A DNA stretch of 64,000 nt from Neorhizobium alkalisoli (GTDB lineage Bacteria > Pseudomonadota > Alphaproteobacteria > Rhizobiales > Rhizobiaceae). Where the stretch lies: assembly GCF_007829835.1 (NCBI RefSeq), contig NZ_VIWP01000005.1, positions 186,001-250,000 of the forward strand, in the 5' to 3' direction. Positions 25,525 to 35,681 of this stretch are shown one piece after another. A program made the translations under genes and the position numbers. A model generated the notes under the pieces. That model saw nothing but the letters and a program-made list of their open reading frames with translations, searched no databases and was not told the DNA's origin. Each line of letters starts with the position of its first letter. The stretch's first letter is position 1.

Positions 25525-26529
25525 TCAGGCCTTGAGTGCCAGGCCCTTGTCGTCAAAGCGATGCAGTTTGGTTTCATCCGGCGTCAGGTAGACCGTGTCG
25601 CCGTGCCGCGCGCCGAACTCGCCGCCGGCGCGGGCGGTCATCTTGCCGATGCCATCGACATCGAGATGCAGAAACGTGTCGGCACCGAGATGCTCGGCGA
25701 CGGTAACGGTTCCCTTCCAGGTACCGCTGTCCTTGGACAGGGTCATGTGTTCGGGACGGATGCCGGCAGTGACGGCACCCTTGGACTTCGCGTAGTCGCC
25801 GGTGATGAGGTTCATGCGCGGCGAACCGATAAAGCCTGCGACGAAGAGATTGCGCGGCGTGTTGTAGAGCTCCATCGGCGAACCGACCTGCTCGATATTG
25901 CCACGGTTCAGGACGACGATCTTGTCGGCCATGGTCATGGCTTCGATCTGATCGTGCGTGACGTAGATCATCGTCGTCTTCAGCTGGTTGTGCAGATCGC
26001 TGATTTCGAGACGCATCGTGCCGCGCAGGGCCGCATCGAGGTTGGACAGCGGTTCGTCGAACAGGAAGGCCGACGGTTCGCGGACGATGGCGCGACCGAT
26101 CGCGACACGCTGGCGCTGACCGCCGGAAAGCTGCGAAGGGCGGCGCTCGAGATAGTCGGTAAGGTTCAGCACGCGGGCTGCATCTTCGACCTTCTTGTCG
26201 ATCTTCGCCTGATCCATCTTCGCCATCTTCAGCGGGAAGGCGATGTTCTTGCGCACGCTCATATGCGGATAAAGCGCATAGGACTGGAACACCATGGCAA
26301 GACCACGGGCGGCGGGGGCCGCCTGCGTCACATCCTTGCCGTCGATGGTGATCGTACCGCCGGTGACGTCTTCGAGACCGGCGATCAGGCGCAGCAGCGT
26401 CGACTTGCCGCTACCGGACGGGCCGACGAACACAACGAACTCGCCATTCTTGATTTCGAGATCGACGGACGGGATGACCTTGGCTTCACCAAAGTGCTTC
26501 TGCACGTTCTTGAGAGTGATGCTACCCAT
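25525..26529 (-). CDS. smoK: Polyol ABC transporter ATP-binding protein
   Basis: Cytoplasmic ATPase energising the SmoEFG sorbitol/mannitol importer. The 334-aa protein is of MalK/UgpC type. Walker A is VGPSGSGKSTLLR, the Q-loop is MVFQSYALYPH, the signature is LSGGQRQRVAIGRAI, Walker B is FLFDEPLSNLD and the H-loop is YVTHDQ. A C-terminal OB/TOBE regulatory domain (about 240-334) follows. It is 12 bp from smoG and is followed by mtlK. The name rests on synteny with the known smo operon as well as family. Confidence 0.93.
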   Translation of the reverse strand: MGSITLKNVQKHFGEAKVIPSVDLEIKNGEFVVFVGPSGSGKSTLLRLIAGLEDVTGGTITIDGKDVTQAAPAARGLAMVFQSYALYPHMSVRKNIAFPLKMAKMDQAKIDKKVEDAARVLNLTDYLERRPSQLSGGQRQRVAIGRAIVREPSAFLFDEPLSNLDAALRGTMRLEISDLHNQLKTTMIYVTHDQIEAMTMADKIVVLNRGNIEQVGSPMELYNTPRNLFVAGFIGSPRMNLITGDYAKSKGAVTAGIRPEHMTLSKDSGTWKGTVTVAEHLGADTFLHLDVDGIGKMTARAGGEFGARHGDTVYLTPDETKLHRFDDKGLALKA

Positions 26530-26541
26530 GAGAGGAGATCC

Positions 26542-27366
26542 TTACTTAACCGCGCCAAACGTGAGGCCGCGAACGAGTTGCTTCTGGCTGAACCAGCCGA
26601 GGATGAGGATGGGCGCGATCGCCATGGTCGATGCCGCCGAAAGCTTTGCCCAGAACAGGCCCTGCGGGGACGAGAAGGAGGCGATGAAGGCCGTCAGCGG
26701 CGCCGCATTGGTGGTCGTCAGCTGGATGGTCCAGAACGCTTCGTTCCAGGCAAGGATGATGTTGAGCAGCAGCGTCGAGGCAATGCCCGGCACCGCCATC
26801 GGCGTCAGAACATAGACAATTTCCTTCCACAGATTGGCGCCGTCCATGCGGGCCGCTTCCAGGATCTCGCCCGGAATTTCGCGGAAGTAGGTATAGAGCA
26901 TCCACACCACGATCGGCAGGTTGATCAGCGTCAGCATGAAGGTGAGGCCGATCCGCGTATCGAGCAGGCCGAAATTGCGGAACAGGATGAAGATCGGCAG
27001 CAGAACCGCGACCGACGGCATCATCTTTGTCGAGAGCATCCACATCAGGATGTCCTTCGTCCGCTTGCCCGGTGCAAACGCCATAGCCCAGGCGGACGGG
27101 ATGGCGATGATAAGCGCCAGAACCGTGGAACCGAGCGACAGGATCACCGAATTGGTGAACGGCTTGAAATAGTCGCGCTGCGTCTGAACGGTGACGTAGT
27201 TCTCGAAGGTGAAGGACGGGAACAGGCTGAACCCGTCGATCGCCTCCGGTTCGGTCTTCAGGCTGGTGATGATCGCATAAAGAATGGGAAAGAAGATCAG
27301 GAGGGCGACCACCCATGCGAGGATGGTCCAGCCGATCTTGGTTCCTGTTGTTGCTGAGCGAGCCAT
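26542..27366 (-). CDS. smoG: Polyol ABC transporter permease
   Basis: Inner-membrane permease of 274 aa with six helices. It carries the EAA loop ILEAARMDGANLWKEIVYVLTPMAVPGI that docks the ATPase. The start WTILAWVVALLIFFPILYAIITSLKTEPEA and the end GWFSQKQLVRGLTFGAVK are typical of MalG-type (CUT1) sugar permeases. It pairs with SmoF, 11 bp away, and SmoK. Confidence 0.93.
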   Translation of the reverse strand: MARSATTGTKIGWTILAWVVALLIFFPILYAIITSLKTEPEAIDGFSLFPSFTFENYVTVQTQRDYFKPFTNSVILSLGSTVLALIIAIPSAWAMAFAPGKRTKDILMWMLSTKMMPSVAVLLPIFILFRNFGLLDTRIGLTFMLTLINLPIVVWMLYTYFREIPGEILEAARMDGANLWKEIVYVLTPMAVPGIASTLLLNIILAWNEAFWTIQLTTTNAAPLTAFIASFSSPQGLFWAKLSAASTMAIAPILILGWFSQKQLVRGLTFGAVK

Positions 27367-27377
27367 GATCTTCTCTC

Positions 27378-28250
27378 CTACTTGTCCAGGTTCTTGCCGA
27401 CGGCGCGCATCAGGAAGAAGGCGACGATATTGGCAAGCACGACCGCGATGATACCGCCGGCAGCACCACCACCCACGTCATAACCGAGACGCGCGGTGCG
27501 GTAGATCAGGAAGGTGAGGTTGGTCGATGCGTAACCCGGACCGCCATTGGTGGTGACGAGGATTTCCGCATAGATGCCGAGCAGGAAGATCGTCTGGATC
27601 AGGATGACGACCGTGATCGCGCGCGAAAGATGCGGCAGCGTCAGATAGATGAAGCGGTTGACGAAATTCGCCCCGTCCATCTCGGCCGCTTCCTTCTGCT
27701 CGCTGTCGAGCGACTGCAGCGCGGTCAGGAGAATGAGCGTCGCGAAGGGCAGCCATTGCCAGGCAACGATGACGATGACCGAGAAGAGCGGGTATTGCGC
27801 AAACCAGTCGACCGGCTGCAGGCCGAAGAAACGGGCCAGATCCGCAAGCACCCCGTAGCTCGGGTGCATGATCATGTTCTTCCAGATCAGCGCCGCGACG
27901 GGCGGCATGACGAAGAAGGGCGAAATGACGAGAATGCGCACGATGCCCTGGCCGAAGATCGGCTGGTCGATCAGGAGCGCGATCAGAATGCCGCCGATGA
28001 CCGTGATCGCAAGCACGCCAAGAACCAGGACCAGCGTGTTCCAGATCGACTGGAAGAAGGCCGGATCGGTATAAAAATACTGGTAATTGAAGAAGCCTGC
28101 GAAGCTGACATTCATCGGTGTCAGCAGATTGTAGTTCTGGAACGAATACCACAGCGTCATCGCCAGCGGCACGACCATCCAGACCAGAAGCACGATGACG
28201 GACGGCGCCATCATCAGACGTGCAAGGGTTTTGGTATTTTGCGTCGCCAT
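27378..28250 (-). CDS. smoF: Polyol ABC transporter permease
   Basis: Inner-membrane MalF-type permease of 290 aa with about six helices and the EAA loop QKEAAEMDGANFVNRFIYLTLPHL. ATG 28250 follows GGAGG at a 9-nt spacing and starts MATQNTKTLARLMMAPS, a usual CUT1 beginning. The GTG at 28295 is an unneeded extension. It is separated from smoE by about 200 bp holding a strong hairpin, which may set lower permease than binding-protein levels. Confidence 0.93.
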   Translation of the reverse strand: MATQNTKTLARLMMAPSVIVLLVWMVVPLAMTLWYSFQNYNLLTPMNVSFAGFFNYQYFYTDPAFFQSIWNTLVLVLGVLAITVIGGILIALLIDQPIFGQGIVRILVISPFFVMPPVAALIWKNMIMHPSYGVLADLARFFGLQPVDWFAQYPLFSVIVIVAWQWLPFATLILLTALQSLDSEQKEAAEMDGANFVNRFIYLTLPHLSRAITVVILIQTIFLLGIYAEILVTTNGGPGYASTNLTFLIYRTARLGYDVGGGAAGGIIAVVLANIVAFFLMRAVGKNLDK

Positions 28251-28407
28251 TTCAACGGCCCTCCCCGGAGCTAACCGCTTGTGCAGCCTAGCCACCGCAC
28301 CTGCCCTTCAGGAACATGTGTGCGGAAACATGATTTTCTTTTTATAGGATTCCCAACCGAAAAGAGGAGATGCCGCCCGAATATTCACAAGCTGGCATTC
28401 CCAGTGG

Positions 28408-28436
28408 AAACTGCCCGGAAAAATTCCGGGCAGTTT
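28408..28436 (-). terminator. Intercistronic hairpin between smoE and smoF
   Basis: A 13-bp perfect inverted repeat aaactgcccggaa / ttccgggcagttt with a 3-nt loop lies 15 bp after the smoE stop. On the minus strand it ends in gcagtttcc, with only a short T run. It therefore looks like a partial terminator or a 3' stabilising stem rather than a full stop, as the downstream permease and ATPase genes must be read. Confidence 0.7.
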
Positions 28437-28451
28437 CTGTCTTGGGAGGAC

Positions 28452-29777
28452 TTACTTGATGTAACCGGCGCGGGTCATGTCGCGGGTTGCCGTTGCCTGG
28501 GCAGCAGCAAGCGCGTCGTCGACCGAGGACTGGCCGGCAATGACAGCCGAGAACAGCTGACCAACCGTGGTGCCGAGAGCCTGGAATTCAGGGATCGCGA
28601 CGAACTGGCCACCGGTATAGGGAACCGGCTTGATGGTCGGCTTGGTGATGTCGGCAGCGTCCATGGCAGCCAGCGTCGGAGCCGCGAAGGCAGCAGCCTT
28701 CTGGTAGTCGGCGTTCTTGTAGAGCGAGGTGCGCGTGCCCGGAGGAACGTTAGCCCAGCCTTCCTTGGAAGCGACGAGTGCCGTGTATTCCTTGCTGGTT
28801 GCCCAGGAGATGAACTTCTGTGCAGCAGCAGCCTTCTTGGAAGAAGCCGGAACGGCAAGGTTCCACGACCACAGCCAGTTGCCGTGGTTGGATACGCCTT
28901 CCTTGGACGGGAAGATCGCGTAACCGACCTTGTCGGCAACCTTGGAATCCTTCGGGTTCGATACGAAGGATGCGGCGACGGTCGCGTCGATCCACATGCC
29001 GCACTTGCCCTGCTGGAACAGCGTCAGGTTTTCGTTGAAGCCGTTCGAGGAAGCACCGGCCGGGCCGGCATCCTTCATCAGGTCGGCATAGAACTTGAGC
29101 GATGCCTTCCATTCCGGCTGATCGAACTGCGGCTTCCACTTTTCGTCGAACCAGCGGCCGCCGAAGGAGTTGTTGAGCGCCGAGACGAAAGCCATGTTTT
29201 CACCCCAGCCAGCCTTGCCGCGCAGGCAGATGCCGGCGAGGTCGGACTTCTTGTCGGTGATCTTGCGGGCTGCATCGCCGATGAATTCCCAGGTCGGGCT
29301 ATCGGGCATTTTCAGGCCGGCTTTGTCGAACAGGTCCTTGCGGTACATGATCATGGCCGATTCACCGTAGAACGGTGCGGCATAGAGCTTGCCATCGACA
29401 GACAGACCGCCGCGGATTGCCGGCAGAAGGTCGTCCATATCGTATTTGTCGCCGAGACCGTCGAGCGCCAGCAGCCACTTCTGCTTGGCCCAGATCGGAA
29501 CTTCGTAATTGCCGATCGTGACGATGTCGTACTGGCCGCCGTTTGCAGCGATATCGGTGGTGACGCGCTCGCGAAGAACGTTTTCTTCGAGCGTGACCCA
29601 GTTCACCTGGATATCCGGATTGGCCTTGGTGAATTCGCCGGTCAGGCTCTGCATGCGAACCATGTCGCCGTTATTGACCGTTGCGATGGTGAGGGTTTCT
29701 GCCGATGCAACCGTGGCCGAAACGCCAGCAAGCATCAGCGCCGAGCATGCGCTCAGCAAAATGGTCTTCAATGTCAT
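28452..29777 (-). CDS. smoE: Polyol ABC transporter substrate-binding protein
   Basis: Periplasmic binding protein (441 aa) for sorbitol/mannitol. The signal peptide is MTLKTILLSACSALMLAGVS..ASA, about 26 residues. The mature part is a family 1 solute-binding protein (TIATVNNGDMVRMQSLTGEFTKANPD, then PFYGESAMIMYRKDLF). ATG 29777 has GGGAGGAAG 5 nt upstream. It is the first gene transported from the promoter at 29827-29855 and lies next to smoC. Confidence 0.94.
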   Translation of the reverse strand: MTLKTILLSACSALMLAGVSATVASAETLTIATVNNGDMVRMQSLTGEFTKANPDIQVNWVTLEENVLRERVTTDIAANGGQYDIVTIGNYEVPIWAKQKWLLALDGLGDKYDMDDLLPAIRGGLSVDGKLYAAPFYGESAMIMYRKDLFDKAGLKMPDSPTWEFIGDAARKITDKKSDLAGICLRGKAGWGENMAFVSALNNSFGGRWFDEKWKPQFDQPEWKASLKFYADLMKDAGPAGASSNGFNENLTLFQQGKCGMWIDATVAASFVSNPKDSKVADKVGYAIFPSKEGVSNHGNWLWSWNLAVPASSKKAAAAQKFISWATSKEYTALVASKEGWANVPPGTRTSLYKNADYQKAAAFAAPTLAAMDAADITKPTIKPVPYTGGQFVAIPEFQALGTTVGQLFSAVIAGQSSVDDALAAAQATATRDMTRAGYIK

Positions 29778-29800
29778 ATCTTCCTCCCGAGAAGATGAAT

Positions 29801-29821
29801 ACGAGCATTCGCTTTGCTCGT
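29801..29821. promoter_or_regulatory. Inverted repeat, candidate SmoC operator
   Basis: ACGAGCA (29801-29807) and TGCTCGT (29815-29821) are perfect 7-bp arms with a 7-bp centre, lying at the predicted transcription start of smoE. A second, partly overlapping inverted repeat GTGGG/CCCAC (29820-29835) covers the -10 box. Confidence 0.55.
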
Positions 29822-29826
29822 GGGCA

Positions 29827-29855
29827 ATTACCCACAGATACCTAGGACAAGTCAA
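29827..29855 (-). promoter_or_regulatory. smoE operon promoter
   Basis: On the minus strand TTGACT (29855-29850), a 17-bp spacer and GGTAAT (29832-29827) give a reasonable sigma-70 promoter about 45 bp upstream of the smoE ATG. The rest of 29856-30017 shows no gene. Confidence 0.55.
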
Positions 29856-30017
29856 TGCGAATTCATCGCTGCGGCGCAACGAAAGAAAATAAGCCTCTGA
29901 ATTGGCTTGGTTATTTTTGCAAAAGCTAAAGGTGCGGAGAAAATACCTAATCGATTTAAAGGCTTGCACCGGATTTGACGCACCCGAGTCGCACCCTCGA
30001 TCTGGCAGGCACCGATG

Positions 30018-30968
30018 TCAGGAAAGGAGGAATTCCGCTGCGGCTTCATCGGTGATGATGCCGTTCAGCAAGCCACCTGCCAGCGCTGCCCGCATGGCGG
30101 GCCATTTCTTCGGTCCCTGGGCAATACCGATGACGCGGGACGTCTCGCGCGAAGGGATCGGCACGCTGGCAACCCGGTTGTTCACCGCGTTGTCGAACAG
30201 GATACCGCGCTCGTTAAAAATCCAACCGCAGATTTCGCCGGTGGCGCCGCGCTCCATCAGGCCCGTCATTTCGTCGCGCGCAAGAAATCCGTCGACACAG
30301 AGCGGCCCGTCGACACCGAGTTCGCCGATGCCGACAAAGGTGACATCCGCTTGGGCTCCGAGCGACAAAGTCGAGCGCACCAGCGCCTGGTCATGCAGCG
30401 TCTCGCGCTCTTCGGCAGAGGAACAGAGAACCGGCAGTGGCATCGGAAAATGCCGCGCCTTGATGGCATCGGCCATCGAAAAGATGACATTGTAGAAAGC
30501 GGCAGAACCGTCCGGCCCGATATTGCCGGTGAGCGACACGATGCGATGCTGCGGGCATTCCATCGGCGGCAACTGGTCGACGGCAGCCTTCAGCGTACGC
30601 CCGGTCCCGACGGCAATCACGATCGGATCCGGCCGCTTCAGCCAGCGCTCGATCTCGGCCGCCCCCGCCTCGGCAATGCCGACCGTCGAGGACGTGCTGC
30701 CCGGATCGCTCGGCACGACTTCGGCATGTTTCAGCCCGTATTTTGCGCGAAGACCTTCCGCGAGTTCGAGACAGGCGGCAATCGGATGATCGAGCCGCAC
30801 TTTGATCAGCCGCTCGGCAACGGCAAGCGACACAAGCCGCTGCGCCGACTGGCGCGAAATGCCCATGGCATTGGCGATCTCGTCCTGGGTTCGCCCAGCG
30901 ACGTAGTAGAGCCACCCCGCACGCGCCGCGTCGTCGAGCCGACCCTGGGTATCCGACCGTTTTGCCAT
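30018..30968 (-). CDS. smoC: Polyol operon regulator, SorC/DeoR type
   Basis: A 316-aa sugar-sensing regulator. The helix-turn-helix is at residues about 12-50 (AGWLYYVAGRTQDEIANAMGISRQSAQRLV). The sugar-binding domain includes VIAVGTGRTLKAAVDQLPP and ends with MRAALAGGLLNGIITDEAAAEFLL. ATG 30968 has GAGGAG 9 nt upstream; an upstream TTG adds six residues. It is the first gene of the region and lies 240 bp before smoE. Upstream of it are TGACA/TGTCA half-sites (30995-31018). SmoC proteins respond to sorbitol or mannitol. Confidence 0.88.
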   Translation of the reverse strand: MAKRSDTQGRLDDAARAGWLYYVAGRTQDEIANAMGISRQSAQRLVSLAVAERLIKVRLDHPIAACLELAEGLRAKYGLKHAEVVPSDPGSTSSTVGIAEAGAAEIERWLKRPDPIVIAVGTGRTLKAAVDQLPPMECPQHRIVSLTGNIGPDGSAAFYNVIFSMADAIKARHFPMPLPVLCSSAEERETLHDQALVRSTLSLGAQADVTFVGIGELGVDGPLCVDGFLARDEMTGLMERGATGEICGWIFNERGILFDNAVNNRVASVPIPSRETSRVIGIAQGPKKWPAMRAALAGGLLNGIITDEAAAEFLLS

Positions 30969-31045
30969 GACAGAAATCTCCTCCAACGATTTGCTGACAT
31001 GTTTTGTGAGGGACTGTCAAATGATTGGAACATTCGGGCTGCGGC

Positions 31046-31501
31046 TTATTTTTCCGGCGGTATGAGATCGTCGCGTCGCACGGTTCGAAGCGTGCGAGCA
31101 TGCGCCTTCTCCCGGACTTGGTTGAATGCCTGTTCACCGAGGCTGCGTGGCAGCATTCCGTAAAACCATTCTCCCGGGCGCACCTGACTTACGCCATGAG
31201 GGATACGCCCCTTTTCCCACTTCAAGAGATTGACCTGGTCGGTCTTGATCCATGACGGCATATCATCAAAACCGAGATGCCTTGCCACTGCGATCGGAAT
31301 CTTTACGGCCGTTTCTCCACTTGCGGGTGGCGTATGGGTTATCGCGCAAAGCAACACATCCTTCGCCCCATCCGCTCGCTCCGCGGAAATAAGGACGATT
31401 GAACAAGGCCGATCCTTGCCGCTTTCCAAACCGGTTTTCTCTTCCTCCTTCCAGAGGAAATCATAACGGATCACAAGGCCCGGCTTGGGATCCAGCGCCA
31501 T
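31046..31501 (-). CDS. PemK/MazF-like toxin (growth inhibitor)
   Basis: A 151-aa protein whose order of elements fits a PemK-like endoribonuclease: GLVIRYDFLWKEEE at the start, then KDRPCSIVLIS, then DVLLCAITHTPP. The RPCSIVLIS piece is the conserved core strand seen in this superfamily. It follows a Phd-type antitoxin gene with 1 bp between stop and start, the usual type II toxin-antitoxin layout. MazF-type toxins cut RNA at short sequences. Similarity is weaker than for classic MazF, so the call is moderate. Confidence 0.65.
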   Translation of the reverse strand: MALDPKPGLVIRYDFLWKEEEKTGLESGKDRPCSIVLISAERADGAKDVLLCAITHTPPASGETAVKIPIAVARHLGFDDMPSWIKTDQVNLLKWEKGRIPHGVSQVRPGEWFYGMLPRSLGEQAFNQVREKAHARTLRTVRRDDLIPPEK

Positions 31502-31502
31502 G

Positions 31503-31760
31503 TCACTTCATCAAATGATCGAGATGCGGCGTGGCCTCGCCCTGATATCCTTTGTCGAGCACCTCGATAACGTCGTCCGGCAGTTCCCAAGGATAAAGCG
31601 CCTGCCTGTTATCGAAATATTTCAGTCGCCGATATTCGTCAGCGGACAGAATGACGAGGCTTTCTTCGCCATTCTCCGTCACAGACACGGGCTGGTGCTG
31701 TGCCAGATCGCGATAGTGGTCGAAATCACTCTGCAATTGGGCGGCAGTAATCTTGACCAT
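31503..31760 (-). CDS. Phd/YefM-family antitoxin
   Basis: An 85-aa antitoxin. VKITAAQLQSDFDHYRDLAQ, then QPVSVTENGEESLVILSADEYRRL, is the Phd/YefM fold that binds DNA and whose C-terminal tail masks the toxin. ATG 31760 is preceded by GGAGG at 5 nt, better than the in-frame codon at 31787. It stands immediately upstream of the PemK-like gene, so it probably represses and neutralises it. Confidence 0.82.
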   Translation of the reverse strand: MVKITAAQLQSDFDHYRDLAQHQPVSVTENGEESLVILSADEYRRLKYFDNRQALYPWELPDDVIEVLDKGYQGEATPHLDHLMK

Positions 31761-31822
31761 GAAGCCCTCCGGAAACGGCGTGATCATAACGTTTTCCAGG
31801 AAAAATGTCCATGGATTGCTCG

Positions 31823-31897
31823 TTACAGCGCCTTTTCGATCACCGCTGTCATCCGGTCATAGCGAGCAAGCTGCGCCTGCTTGGACGCCTCGATCCA
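31823..31897 (-). pseudogene. Frame-shifted C-terminal remnant
   Basis: On the minus strand, in a different frame from the overlapping small gene, runs WIEASKQAQLARYDRMTAV followed by IEKAL and a stop, preceded by a TAG. The composition and helical periodicity look like real protein, unlike the end of the overlapping gene (RGVQAGAACSL). A single frameshift around 31895-31905 would join the two into one roughly 105-residue protein. It may be a decayed toxin-antitoxin or host gene. Confidence 0.4.
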
Positions 31898-32102
31898 CTA
31901 GCGTCACAGACTGCGTTTCCCGCGCAAGTTTGCGGCGTTCAATATCAGCGCGGATATATTCAATCTCTTGCTCTGGCGAAAACCCTTCACGATCGAACAT
32001 CTCGAACATCGCCATCTGATCCGCATCGAGCGGATTGCCCTCGATTTCCTGCAGATGCGCTGCTTCGAGCGTGCGCTGGCGGATCGTCTCCTTGTCGGTC
32101 AT
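31857..32102 (-). CDS. Small acidic protein, possible antitoxin-like, probably frameshifted
   Basis: An 81-aa frame from ATG 32102: TDKETIRQRTLEAAHLQEIEG then NPLDADQMAMFEMFDREGF. It is mostly helical and acidic up to residue ~65, then changes to RGVQAGAACSL, which looks out of frame. The EIEGNPL piece recalls the segment near the N-terminus of Fic proteins and their antitoxins, but that link is weak. It lies between the Phd/PemK pair and the ABC ATPase gene, on the same strand as both. Function is unknown. Confidence 0.5.
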   Translation of the reverse strand: MTDKETIRQRTLEAAHLQEIEGNPLDADQMAMFEMFDREGFSPEQEIEYIRADIERRKLARETQSVTLVDRGVQAGAACSL

Positions 32103-32210
32103 CTGCGCCTTTCGCCTCCATCTCCGCAAGAGCGGATATCCGCGTCTCAGGCTCCCGAAATATACCAGAAACGCGGACCTTCGGCAAATTCGCCAGATAT
32201 AGACAGGCCC

Positions 32211-34058
<1,848 letters not shown>

Positions 34059-34177
34059 TTCGATCTCCTGAAGCAATGGCTGCGATCGCGAGGCGTTTCC
34101 AGCAGCCGGCATTGCGGAAAAAACGAAGGGCTTGGCCGCCTGCCCTGTGGATCAGGCAAGCGGCCGAGCGGTACGGT

Positions 34178-35341
34178 TCAGGCGGCAAGCGCCGTTTCGG
34201 CAAGCGTCACCCAGTAGCTGACACCGAAGGGAATGGCCTCGTCGTTGAAGTCGTAAGCCGCATTGTGCAGCGTCGCGGTATCGCCATTGCCGATGAAGAT
34301 GAAGGCGCCCGGCCGCTTCTCCAGCATGTAGGAAAAGTCCTCCGCACCCATATGTGGCGACATGGCGGTATCGACCGCCTTCGGGCCGGCCACCTTGCCG
34401 GCAATGCTGGCTGCAAAGTCCGTTTCCACATCGTGATTGAACGTCACCGGATACCCGCGCCGGTAGGTAACTTCGGCCTTGGCATTATGGGCGATCCCGG
34501 TCGCCTCGGCGACTTCCTTCAGCCGCTTTTCGGCAAAATCGCGGATTTCCGGCGCAAGCGTGCGCACCGTGCCGGAAAGCTTGACGAAGTCCGGAATGAC
34601 ATTGCTCGCCTCGCCGCCGTGAACGGAAGCGACGGTGACGACCAGTGATTTCAAGGGGTCGGTCTCGCGCGAAACGAGCGACTGCAGCGCGATGACGATA
34701 TGCGAGGCAGCCAGTACCGGATCGATCGACAGATGCGGCTGGGCCGCATGGCTGCCGCGACCGCTGACGGTGATTTCGAACGTGTCGGCCGCCGCCATCA
34801 CGCCGCCCTTGGCGATCGCGAAATTGCCGAGCGGCAGGCGCGGCTCGTTGTGCATGCCATACACTTCCTTGATGCCGAACTTGTCCATCATCCCGTCATT
34901 GATCATGGCAAGCGCGCCGGCACCGCCCTCTTCGGCCGGCTGGAAGATCACGGCGACGGAACCCTTGAAATTGCGGGTCTCGGCAAGATATTGCGCCGCC
35001 CCGAGCAGCATCGCGGTATGGCCGTCATGACCGCAGGAATGCGCCTTGCCCGGCGTCTTGGAAGCCCAGGGTTTTCCGGAGGTCTCGAGGATCGGCAGCG
35101 CGTCCATATCGGCGCGGAAACCGATCACCGGTCCATCGCCATGATTGCCCTTGATGATGGCGACAACACCGGTCCTGCCGATGCCGGTTTCCACCACGTC
35201 ACAGCCGAAGGATTTCAGCTTCTCCGCGACGAAGCGTGACGTGTTGTGAACATCATAGAGGAGTTCCGGATTCTCGTGCAGGTAGCGACGCCACTCGGCG
35301 ATCTGGTCCTGCATCTCGGCGACGCGATTGATGACCGGCAT
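34178..35341 (-). CDS. M20-family amidohydrolase (hippurate/N-acyl amino acid hydrolase type)
   Basis: A 387-aa zinc amidohydrolase that releases amino acids from N-acyl derivatives or small amides. Metal ligands are visible in GFRADMDALPI, HSCGHDGHTAMLLGA and FQPAEEGGAGA, with a dimerisation domain in the middle (SGRGSHAAQPH) and a final MGAEDFSYML. Length and motifs match HipO/IAA-amino acid hydrolase. It is transcribed away from the binding-protein operon and towards the ABC ATPase (119 bp apart). The imported substrate may therefore be an N-acylated amino acid or peptide, cut on arrival. Confidence 0.92.
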   Translation of the reverse strand: MPVINRVAEMQDQIAEWRRYLHENPELLYDVHNTSRFVAEKLKSFGCDVVETGIGRTGVVAIIKGNHGDGPVIGFRADMDALPILETSGKPWASKTPGKAHSCGHDGHTAMLLGAAQYLAETRNFKGSVAVIFQPAEEGGAGALAMINDGMMDKFGIKEVYGMHNEPRLPLGNFAIAKGGVMAAADTFEITVSGRGSHAAQPHLSIDPVLAASHIVIALQSLVSRETDPLKSLVVTVASVHGGEASNVIPDFVKLSGTVRTLAPEIRDFAEKRLKEVAEATGIAHNAKAEVTYRRGYPVTFNHDVETDFAASIAGKVAGPKAVDTAMSPHMGAEDFSYMLEKRPGAFIFIGNGDTATLHNAAYDFNDEAIPFGVSYWVTLAETALAA

Positions 35342-35425
35342 TCAGGAAATCCCCTTTATTTTCAGTGTTTTTTGGTCTCGAAGGAGGGGATATTGCGACG
35401 ACAATGCCAGTCTTTGCAAGCTTCA

Positions 35426-35448
35426 ATTTTCCGTCTTGAACGGAAAAT
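35426..35448. promoter_or_regulatory. Perfect inverted repeat in the divergent promoter region
   Basis: ATTTTCCGT and ACGGAAAAT form perfect 9-bp arms around CTTGA, inside the 340-bp gap between the M20 gene and the binding-protein gene. It covers the -35 of a plausible plus-strand promoter, so it is a good repressor or activator operator. No regulator gene is adjacent. I see no gene elsewhere in 35342-35681. Confidence 0.6.
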
Positions 35449-35464
35449 AGGCCTATGCTTAGAT
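35436..35464 (+). promoter_or_regulatory. Candidate promoter of the binding-protein operon
   Basis: TTGAAC (35436-35441), a 17-bp spacer and TTAGAT (35459-35464) resemble a sigma-70 promoter. It would give a leader of about 210 nt before the binding-protein ATG. Confidence 0.4.
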
Positions 35465-35681
35465 AGCTCAAAATTTGATCAGTCGCATCGAGGGCGGCCG
35501 ACAGGTTGTGTTTTTCAAAACATCATTTCTCAGGAGGAGCGGCGAATTTCTTCTCTAGTATCGACGGCTTCTGCCGGCGTTACGAACCTATTGCGGCATT
35601 GCCCCAAAGAATGGGCGAGCCGAACAAAACTCGACAAGAGAACTCTCTCACGAGACCTACAAAACAAAGGGGAATAGCAGC

